Shown: positions 34,586-41,547 of the stretch, one piece after another | How positions within the stretch are numbered: the first letter of the stretch is position 1 | How the letters are laid out: each line of letters begins with the position of its first letter | Assembly: GCF_042431545.1 (NCBI RefSeq) | Contig: NZ_JBHLYX010000001.1 | DNA from: Pseudoalteromonas xiamenensis | Lineage (GTDB): Bacteria; Pseudomonadota; Gammaproteobacteria; Enterobacterales; Alteromonadaceae | Direction: 5' to 3' (one strand) | Length of the DNA: 64,000 bases | Position numbers and translations under genes: made by a program | Notes under the pieces: generated by a model | Databases searched by the model: none | The model's input: only the letters and a program-made list of their open reading frames with translations | What the model was told of the DNA's origin: nothing

Positions 34586-35845
34586 ATGCGCGTATTAATA
34601 TCATTAATTTTAGGCTTAATGCTTATCGCTTCAGGTCACGCTCTAGCTGCGACTGAAACTCAGGCATCCACCCATTTAAAGACAATCGTGTTAGGTTCAG
34701 GATGTTTTTGGGGTGCTGAAAAACGTTATGAGTCGCTTGATGGCGTGATTGATGCGGAATCGGGTTATGCGGATGGGAACGGCTTCATGGCGACCTACCG
34801 AGAGATAACAAAACGATCACGTAAAATGGATCCTAATAACTATGCGGAGGTGGTGAAAGTAACTTACAACACGCAAAAGTTGGCGACTCGAAAATTACTT
34901 GAGGCCTATTTTGAAAGCCATGATCCTACTCAATTGAATCGGCAGGGTAACGACATAGGGACGCAATATCGCTCGATTATTTTGACATCGGATGATGAAC
35001 AACTTCGAGAAGCGAAACAGGTCAAGCAGGAGTATCAACGCTTGTTGACAAGCGGAGGGTATGGCGAAATAACGACAATCATAAAGCCTTTGAGCAATTT
35101 CTTTCCAGCTGAAGAGTATCACCAGAACTATCTTGCGAAAAATCCAAACGGCTATTGCCCAGACCACAGTACAGGGGTTGTTTTTAAAGCAAAGAAAGAA
35201 ATGGCGGTGGACAATAGTTTACTTAAAAAGGGTAAGCACATAGTGGTAATAGAGTCGCGAAGTTATTGTCCGTACTGCGAAAAGTTCAAAGGCAAAGTAG
35301 TTAATGACTATCAAGGTGATATTCAGATTACCTACCGTTTTGCAGACCAACTAGACGGCCTCACTGTGAAAACGGCGACTTGGGCAACACCCACCATTTT
35401 ATTCATGGACAATGGAATAGAAGTGTATGGCGTGCAAGGATTTATGGACCGTGATTCATTTTATAAAGCGCTGGGCGCGTTCAAACTAGGCGATACAGAA
35501 GCATTCCACGTGGCATTTTCGAAAAGTACCGATAGACCGTTCTGTAAGCAATACGAATTGTTTAAATATACCAAAGAAGGCACATTCGTTGATAAGTTGA
35601 GTGGTGCGGAACTCTTTAGAACGTCGGATAGATTTAATTCAGGAACTGGATGGTTATCGTTTACAAAACCGGTAGAGGGAAGTGTAACATTTCATCAAGA
35701 TTTGAGTCATGGCATGGTGCGAACTGAGCTGCGTTCCAAGTCGAGCGGTATTCATTTGGGGCATGTTTTTAAAGGTGAGGGACCAAATGGTGAAGATAGA
35801 TACTGTATTAATGCTACTGTTTTAGATTTTGTCGAGAAAAAATAA
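34586..35845 (+). CDS. msrAB: Periplasmic MsrA-thioredoxin-like-MsrB fusion
   Basis: 419-residue exported enzyme that should reduce both S- and R-methionine sulfoxide in periplasmic proteins. Signal peptide MRVLISLILGLMLIASGHALA. The MsrA domain (about 30-200) has Cys40 in GSGCFWGAEKRYE, EEYHQNYL and a second Cys191 in NGYCPDH. The middle (about 215-310) is a thioredoxin-like domain with CPYC at 228-231 and a cis-Pro-like TWATPTILF. The C-terminal MsrB domain has GTGWLSF, HLGHVF and catalytic Cys407 in RYCINA. MsrB zinc cysteines and the usual resolving Cys in the GCGWPSF-type loop are absent (Thr here). The PilB proteins of Neisseria carry the same three domains, but with the thioredoxin-like domain first. 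RBS AGGAAATGTA supports the start. Confidence 0.9.
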   Translation: MRVLISLILGLMLIASGHALAATETQASTHLKTIVLGSGCFWGAEKRYESLDGVIDAESGYADGNGFMATYREITKRSRKMDPNNYAEVVKVTYNTQKLATRKLLEAYFESHDPTQLNRQGNDIGTQYRSIILTSDDEQLREAKQVKQEYQRLLTSGGYGEITTIIKPLSNFFPAEEYHQNYLAKNPNGYCPDHSTGVVFKAKKEMAVDNSLLKKGKHIVVIESRSYCPYCEKFKGKVVNDYQGDIQITYRFADQLDGLTVKTATWATPTILFMDNGIEVYGVQGFMDRDSFYKALGAFKLGDTEAFHVAFSKSTDRPFCKQYELFKYTKEGTFVDKLSGAELFRTSDRFNSGTGWLSFTKPVEGSVTFHQDLSHGMVRTELRSKSSGIHLGHVFKGEGPNGEDRYCINATVLDFVEKK

Positions 35846-35863
35846 CCTTTTGCTCAGCCTAAC

Positions 35864-36775
35864 TTAGTACTGGTGACACTGTGATTTTGCAGTTTCAATT
35901 ATTCGGTTAAGTGTTCCAGTTTGCTTGAATCGATTAATAGCGTCATTAATGTTTTCTAGGATGGTGTAACTGTTTTTAACCCGTTTGCTAATGGCAAAAT
36001 AGAGTGGGTTGTAGGCTAAACTTGGCTCGACGATGTCTAATTCGGTGAGCCACTGCCTTTTTTGAGCCGATGTTTCTTCAGACATCAAAATGCTGCTTTG
36101 AATGACCTGAGGATCCCCGATAATGATCTCAACACGTTTATTCATCAGCAGGCGTGATAATTGGAGGTCATCGACCGCCTCAACGATATTTAGTTTCCCA
36201 GCGTCCATCAACGCGTCAAATTCAGGCGTATTTTGATACCCACGAACCACACCTATCATTTTATTGATAATACTCAATAGATTACCATTGAATTCAAGTT
36301 CAGTATCTTTAAGTTTCAAAAAGTTGATTTCGCCACCAGGGATCGGTGCGGATAATCTGAGCAAATCTGTCCTGTGCATGCCTGTAACGACATCAGAAGG
36401 AGCATTGGCTTCAATAAAGTATTCGGGGAACAGTACATCCGCTTTACCCAATTCTGCTTCCCTTACCGCACGAGCCCAAGGCAAAAATTCAATATAGACG
36501 CCGTAACCCGCTTGGTGGAAGAGGGCAACGGTGAGCTGGTAGACCCATCCTTTGTTACAAAGTGAATCATCAATGTAAGGTGGCCAGTTTAACGTGACTA
36601 ATCGAACGACATTTTCTCGGTCATTATTAAATAAAATGCCATTTTTATAGGCTTTTCCAGTTACAACATGAAGCTCTGACTCATATTCATAAGTCACATT
36701 AAATGGTCTTTCAGCAGAACTAGTAAAAGGAAGAAAAAAACTGAATATCAACAACAATCGGTACACATGTTTCAC
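35864..36775 (-). CDS. Periplasmic solute-binding-like protein (SBP_bac_3 type)
   Basis: 303-residue exported protein with signal peptide MKHVYRLLLIFSFFLPFTSSA. The mature part begins with a ~40-residue segment, then RLVTLNWPPYIDDSLCNKGW, PWARAVREAELGKADVLFPEY, and FYFAISKRVKNSYTILENIN in the C-terminal lobe. This pattern is that of family-3 (polar amino acid) binding proteins that stand alone in Alteromonadales without ABC transporter genes. No permease or ATPase lies nearby, so it may be a sensor or an orphan receptor rather than an import component. It is convergent with the msr fusion, with only 18 bases between stops. Confidence 0.72.
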   Translation of the reverse strand: MKHVYRLLLIFSFFLPFTSSAERPFNVTYEYESELHVVTGKAYKNGILFNNDRENVVRLVTLNWPPYIDDSLCNKGWVYQLTVALFHQAGYGVYIEFLPWARAVREAELGKADVLFPEYFIEANAPSDVVTGMHRTDLLRLSAPIPGGEINFLKLKDTELEFNGNLLSIINKMIGVVRGYQNTPEFDALMDAGKLNIVEAVDDLQLSRLLMNKRVEIIIGDPQVIQSSILMSEETSAQKRQWLTELDIVEPSLAYNPLYFAISKRVKNSYTILENINDAINRFKQTGTLNRIIETAKSQCHQY

Positions 36776-36930
36776 ATAATTTGATTCGGCTTTCGTTCAG
36801 TTTAGGAGAAAAATGTTGTTTTTGGCAATGTGAGAAACAAGTTACCTTTGCTGTAATGAAGTGTAATCGGAAAAACCGAGCATCAGAACTAAAATTACGT
36901 CAGTTGAGTTTGAGCGTGAAGTAGTAAGTT

Positions 36931-38391
36931 ATGCCAAGTGCGTTGTTGTTTAATCCGCTAGTCCAGTACCGATTTGATTGTATTCAAAAGGTGGTCGAAG
37001 AGGACGTTGTCTTTGATAGGTTTAATGATGTCTGCTCTATTGAAGAGAAATCAGATTTAAACGCTACTTTTATTGTTAAAGGCAATATTTACACAGGAGA
37101 GCAGCACCACGAAGCCATGTTCATCCAAAACGGGATCGTTGAAGCGATAGGGAACTATTGGTCCGTATTGCAACTTGCCAAAGATACTGGTTTCGCGAAA
37201 GAACTAAATACAATTGAGTTAGCTGAAACTGAGTGTGTTGTACCAGGATTCGTACTACCGAGAGTGGATTGGCTCGCAGGACTTGCGACACACTCTTGGA
37301 TCCATCTAGGGCCTTTTGGTCTGCAAGCAAATTGGCAACATCCCATGCCTAACTACAATCTAAACTATATCGGAAAAGCAATTTCCTATTATGAGAAGAG
37401 CCTACCTGCGAATCAGTGGTTAATCGGATACGGTCTTGATGCGGAATTGCTTCCGTATACACCATTTGACAATACCGACACAGAAGAACATCTAATCAAC
37501 TTTCTAGACAGCTTAGCGGTGCAGCGACCTATCTGCATTTTTGAGAAGCATGGTAACGTCGCGTATGTGAATAGCCTTGCTGCAACAGCACTGTATTTAA
37601 CACTGGATGACGCTGAGAGGGCGAGATATCCCAATATCCGTCTGTTTCTGCGTTTTCTGGAGCAAAATAGAGGATTAAGAAGCCGCCAGTTTTCGTGGTT
37701 AGCTAAAGTTATCCCCGCAGATCAACTAAATTTGTCATTTCAATCTGTGCATGAGTTAAGTCAGAACTATGCTTTTGAAGCGATCAAACAAGGGATCACC
37801 GCCATTGGCGTAAGGGCGGATGAAAGTTTATTGAGTCTAGTTAATCACTCTGCAAAACCGTTAAAAGTGTGCAAGACTTTACTGCAAGAGGACACAAGCA
37901 CTGTTCCTACATGTTTAATGGGAACATCGATTGCGTATCCCGATGAAATTGGCTCTGATGGATATAATTTGTCTCGGGGAGGTGACAAGCTTAATACGGC
38001 AACGTTATTTCCTTATCGAACAATAATTGAGCAATCGCCAATGATGGCTTTTTCCTGTGAATTCCCAGAGCGACCCTTAGGTGCTCTTCGCCTCTTAAAT
38101 CACGCAGTGAATCGAGAAATGCTGACCGCGCCAGGATATGTGGGCATTGCGCAGCGAAAGTTGCACCCTGAGGAAGCATTGCCGTTATCGAGCGCCTTGG
38201 CATGCATAACGACAAATGCGGCACGTTGCCTTGAAAGCGCCAATCAATTTGGCGCTTTACAAGCTGGTGGCGCAGCTGATTTTGTTGTGCTCTCCGAGAA
38301 TCCGTTTGTTCATTCAGTCAAATTGGATGAAGTTCACGTTAATCAAACTTGGGTTGATGGTAAGTGCGTTTACGAGTCCGTCATTTCATAA
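36931..38391 (+). CDS. Amidohydrolase-fold protein with missing metal ligands
   Basis: 486-residue protein with the frame of the amidohydrolase family 3 (YtcJ-like). Matches: ANQWLIGYGLDAELLPYTPF, RPICIFEKHGNVAYVNSLAA, and the C-terminal block CITTNAARCLESANQFGALQAGGAADFVVLSENPF-like composite strand. However, at the first metal site the family PG-ID-HVH is replaced by PGFVLPRVDW (residues 105-114; Arg111 and Asp113 in place of the two His), and the conserved His-Ala-Ile-Gly-Asp segment is not found. It is also shorter than the usual ~540 residues. No signal peptide. The role is unknown; a non-hydrolytic or altered-metal homologue is possible. The 3' end overlaps the convergent Na/Pi gene by 22 bases. 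Confidence 0.75.
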   Translation: MPSALLFNPLVQYRFDCIQKVVEEDVVFDRFNDVCSIEEKSDLNATFIVKGNIYTGEQHHEAMFIQNGIVEAIGNYWSVLQLAKDTGFAKELNTIELAETECVVPGFVLPRVDWLAGLATHSWIHLGPFGLQANWQHPMPNYNLNYIGKAISYYEKSLPANQWLIGYGLDAELLPYTPFDNTDTEEHLINFLDSLAVQRPICIFEKHGNVAYVNSLAATALYLTLDDAERARYPNIRLFLRFLEQNRGLRSRQFSWLAKVIPADQLNLSFQSVHELSQNYAFEAIKQGITAIGVRADESLLSLVNHSAKPLKVCKTLLQEDTSTVPTCLMGTSIAYPDEIGSDGYNLSRGGDKLNTATLFPYRTIIEQSPMMAFSCEFPERPLGALRLLNHAVNREMLTAPGYVGIAQRKLHPEEALPLSSALACITTNAARCLESANQFGALQAGGAADFVVLSENPFVHSVKLDEVHVNQTWVDGKCVYESVIS

Positions 38392-39932
38392 TCAGCTAAA
38401 AGTTTACGTAGCGCAGAAGACGCTTTAATCAGTTGAATATTCATCCGCTTTACTTCATGTATCGATAGGACCAGCTCAGTGGCTTTCTCATGCGTAAGTT
38501 TATGAGACAAAGAGGCGTTGTAAATAGTCTGTTTTTGTTTATCAATGCTTTTTAAATAAGCTCGATATCCGCGTTTAAAGTTCGTCGAATCATAATCCGT
38601 AGTTACTAAACTTTGCCAAAGCGTTCGTTCTTCTGCAAAGTTTTCATTAAAGGGGGCTAACGAATTGTTTAATTTAGAAATTAACTGGATCACGGTATCT
38701 AAACGCAAGTGGCTTTTTGCAAGAACGGTTAATGCTCTCGCTTGTGTTTTCGTTAGTGGTGTTTCACTCAACTTATCTAAGTATTCAGCGATGCGCTTTT
38801 GTTTTGAACGAATGCTATCCATGATTTTGTCTAAAGATGTGGCCGAACTGTCAGACTGAGCGGCTACATGCCCCAGTTTCATAAGTTGATCTAACAGCTC
38901 ATTGCCGATCGCTTTTACCGCAGTATCTGGCAGCAAAAGGCTGCTTGTATCGACGTATTTTAGGGCTACAGCTTTGCCTTTGAAACGGTTTGACAACCAC
39001 GCCACGAGTCGGTCTGTCATTGGCCACATTAACAGCACTCCCATGATGTTAAAGAGACTATGGAAAATAGCTAAACTGATAGCGGGACTCGACTCAATCG
39101 CAAGCTTTACCTCAAGTAGATGAATTAATTCCAGAATCGGCGTCATCAATAAAACCGCCACTAGTGCGGTAAGCAAGTTAAAAATAACATGTAGCCACGC
39201 GAGCCGTTTTGCACTTGCGGTGGCCGCAAGCGTACTCATTAAAGCAGTAGATGTTGTGCCAAGGTTTGCACCAATTACAAACGCTGCTGCCACATGTATG
39301 TCGATAGTACCGGTTGACACCGCCGTCAATACAAGAGCGATCACGGCGACAGAAGCCTGCATAAGCGCCGTAAGTAGAGTACCGACGAGTACCGCAAGCA
39401 ATATACCAGTTAGTCCAGACTCAGACAAAAATGGAATGTCTAAGCTAAATCCAGAGGCATCGAAACTGGATTTGAGGAAAGATAAACCTAAAAATAAGGC
39501 GCCAAACCCAATTGCAGCATCGCCAGCACCCTTGATGGCACTTTTAGAACCAAATAGCTTCGCAACAGCGCCAAGCCCAATTAACGGCAACGCAAATGCG
39601 TCTATTTTGAATTGCACACCTACCAGCGCGATAAACCACCCTGTAAGTGAAGTACCGACATTGCTGCCATATACGACAAATGCAGCCTTGCGCAAGGAGA
39701 GTACGCCTGCATTAACAAAGCCAATTGTCGCTACAGTAATCGCGCTTGAGCTTTGCACAGCGACCGTTGCTGTTGTGCCAAAAAGCACACTTCGAATTGG
39801 CGTAGTGGTCCAAGTTTCAAGCGCTTGTAGGAATTTAGGTCCGGATGAAGCTTTGAGTCCGCTACTCATCCATTCCATACCAAGCAGTATCAAACCGAGT
39901 GCGCCGAAGGCAATAAGTAACTGATCTGTCAT
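38370..39932 (-). CDS. Na+/phosphate symporter with C-terminal PhoU-like domain
   Basis: 520-residue NptA/PiT-II-type Na+-dependent phosphate carrier. Two inverted repeats, each with a Gln-Ser/Ala-Ser motif (QSSSAITVATIGF and QASVAVIALVLTA) and a following GSNVGTS / GANLGTTST, are the phosphate-binding signature. About eight to nine membrane helices lie in residues 1-330. The remaining ~190 residues are soluble and helical with a PhoU-like pattern. The frame opens at a TTG at 39983, but the ATG at 39932 (MTDQLLIAFGALGLILLG) is the likely start. Direct role: phosphate export or uptake at the inner membrane. It overlaps the convergent upstream gene at its 3' end. Confidence 0.88.
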   Translation of the reverse strand: MTDQLLIAFGALGLILLGMEWMSSGLKASSGPKFLQALETWTTTPIRSVLFGTTATVAVQSSSAITVATIGFVNAGVLSLRKAAFVVYGSNVGTSLTGWFIALVGVQFKIDAFALPLIGLGAVAKLFGSKSAIKGAGDAAIGFGALFLGLSFLKSSFDASGFSLDIPFLSESGLTGILLAVLVGTLLTALMQASVAVIALVLTAVSTGTIDIHVAAAFVIGANLGTTSTALMSTLAATASAKRLAWLHVIFNLLTALVAVLLMTPILELIHLLEVKLAIESSPAISLAIFHSLFNIMGVLLMWPMTDRLVAWLSNRFKGKAVALKYVDTSSLLLPDTAVKAIGNELLDQLMKLGHVAAQSDSSATSLDKIMDSIRSKQKRIAEYLDKLSETPLTKTQARALTVLAKSHLRLDTVIQLISKLNNSLAPFNENFAEERTLWQSLVTTDYDSTNFKRGYRAYLKSIDKQKQTIYNASLSHKLTHEKATELVLSIHEVKRMNIQLIKASSALRKLLADYEMTDS

Positions 39933-40064
39933 AAGATGACCATATGATTGTAATCCTTTGCGTATCCTGAAATCATAATTCAAAAAGCCAAGTAAGAAAA
40001 AGCTGACTTACTATATCTACATTTATGGTACACTACTTTGATATAACTAAAGGATTTAGTAAAT

Positions 40065-40331
40065 ATGCGTCAAATGGAGATGGTTAAACTACAAACGTTT
40101 ATCTCAAAAGCAAAACAACTCAGACAGGCTGTTACACGCTATTCAAAGCCGAGCACCTCAACGTTACCTCAATCATTAGATCCCTCAGCAGATTTGCAAG
40201 AATTGATCGGCAAACTAAATCGTCTTTGCGCGACGAACTTGTCGGATGGTTGTTATCCCATATACCTATCATCAACGACTGTGCTAGTTAAGGTGCGAGC
40301 TGGCGCAGTAGTAGGCATCAACGAATATTAA
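40065..40331 (+). CDS. Hypothetical 88-residue protein
   Basis: Small basic protein of unknown function. No signal peptide and no membrane helix; it holds two Cys residues (LCATN, GCYP), a Gln/Lys-rich N-terminus and a hydrophobic C-terminus (YLSSTTVLVKVRAGAVVGINEY). The start ATG follows AAAGGATTT. The stop lies only 9 bases before the SDR start, with the SDR Shine-Dalgarno overlapping its stop, which argues for a real, translated gene in a two-gene unit. I do not recognise a family. It could be a small regulator or partner of the SDR, or an Alteromonadales-specific protein. Confidence 0.5.
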   Translation: MRQMEMVKLQTFISKAKQLRQAVTRYSKPSTSTLPQSLDPSADLQELIGKLNRLCATNLSDGCYPIYLSSTTVLVKVRAGAVVGINEY

Positions 40332-40340
40332 GGATTGTTT

Positions 40341-41135
40341 ATGCGATTAAAAGAAAAAGTTGCGTTAATCACGGGAGCTGCGCGTGGGATTGGTCTACAA
40401 ATAGCGAAACGATTTTTAGAACATGGCGCCACCGTGATATTAACCGATAAGGTTCCGTTACCTTTTGAGGTTTCAGAGTTGGGTGACAATGCCTATTTTA
40501 TGCAACTTGACGTGTCACAAGACACGCATTGGCAACAAACATTTGATTGGGTAAGCGCGCAGTTTGGAGGTTTGGATGTGTTAGTCAATAACGCAGGCAT
40601 AACCGGATTTGAGGAATTTCCAGAAGCGCATGACCCCGAAAACTTTCGTATTGAAGCATGGGAACACGTGCATGCCACGAATCTTCTGGGAGTTGCGCTT
40701 GGGTGTAAATATGCCATTGGTGCAATGAAAAACCGTGGTGCGAGTAGCATTATCAACATTTCGTCGCGTTCTGGCTTAGTTGGGATCCCAGCGGCGGCTG
40801 CGTATGCATCAAGCAAAGCCGCAATCAGAAACCATACTAAATCAGTCGCTCTGTATTGTGCTGAAAAGCGCTATTCAATCCGTTGTAATTCCGTTCATCC
40901 TGGCGCAATTTTTACGCCGATGTGGGCTCAAATGTTACCAACGGACCCCGAGGAACTTGAAGTTGCAAAAGCCGCTATTGCGGCGGATGTACCATTAAAG
41001 GTAATGGGCGAGACAGACGATGTTGCGTATGCATGCATTTACTTGGCCTCTGATGAATCGAAATACGTTACAGGGATCGAATTAAACATCGACGGCGGAT
41101 TACTTGCAGGGACGTCAGCTCGCCCTCAAAATTAA
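40341..41135 (+). CDS. Short-chain dehydrogenase/reductase
   Basis: 264-residue classical SDR oxidoreductase, Rossmann fold. Cofactor motif TGAARGIG with Asp in LTDKV after the second strand, suggesting NAD(H). NNAG at the fourth strand, active Ser in NISSRSG, Tyr-Lys in YASSKAA. C-terminal DGGLLAGTSARPQN. The ATG at 40341 has AGGA six bases upstream and is preferred to the TTG at 40335. The closest general types are hydroxysteroid, cyclopentanol or glucose dehydrogenases; the substrate is not predictable. It follows the 88-residue gene, probably in one transcript. Confidence 0.88.
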   Translation: MRLKEKVALITGAARGIGLQIAKRFLEHGATVILTDKVPLPFEVSELGDNAYFMQLDVSQDTHWQQTFDWVSAQFGGLDVLVNNAGITGFEEFPEAHDPENFRIEAWEHVHATNLLGVALGCKYAIGAMKNRGASSIINISSRSGLVGIPAAAAYASSKAAIRNHTKSVALYCAEKRYSIRCNSVHPGAIFTPMWAQMLPTDPEELEVAKAAIAADVPLKVMGETDDVAYACIYLASDESKYVTGIELNIDGGLLAGTSARPQN

Positions 41136-41547
41136 ATCGCCTGTAAACAGAACTCGAGCGCAGTCAATACGTCGTTTTGCTGTGTACGTCTTACAGACTA
41201 GATATATAACCAATCCGTTAATGCGACCAGTTTATCGGTCGCCATGCGAAAACGAAGGTTCGATTTACTACTTCCGAATGCTATTCGCTTTCTACAAGTG
41301 CTAACTCAGTAACCCGTAAATTCAAATTTTAACAAGTAATTCTTGAGAGTCTTCTTAACTCATTTTATTTTGCAAACTACTAGAAAGTAAAAATATTACC
41401 AATTAAAAACAATTGGTTAATATAAATTCGGATAGAAAGTAAGCAGTTTATTCGTTAAAGTTATATAAAATATATTGTATACATTGTTTATTTGGTGTTA
41501 ATTTCTGATCGCCCATTCGGGTTTGGATACAACATTGAAGGTACAAT
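41136..41547. other. 412-base intergenic region before the collagenase gene
   Basis: No supported gene. It holds an imperfect palindrome ATGCGACC-(8 nt)-GGTCGCCAT at 41221-41245 and an AT-rich dyad ATTACCAATT-AAAAAC-AATTGGTTAAT at 41395-41421. The last ~100 bases are strongly AT-rich and should carry the collagenase promoter. The size and the two dyads suggest regulated expression. I find no RNA gene. Confidence 0.55.

Noticed and set aside
39220..39924. 234-codon open frame on the plus strand inside the Na/Pi symporter gene
   Set aside because: It is antisense to a clear transporter gene with conserved motifs. Its composition (Ala, Ser, Thr, Pro-rich) is that of a mirror of hydrophobic coding DNA; no RBS or family match.
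41104..41304. Short plus-strand frame running from the SDR end into the intergenic region
   Set aside because: The start lies in the SDR gene, there is no RBS, and the peptide has no recognisable pattern.
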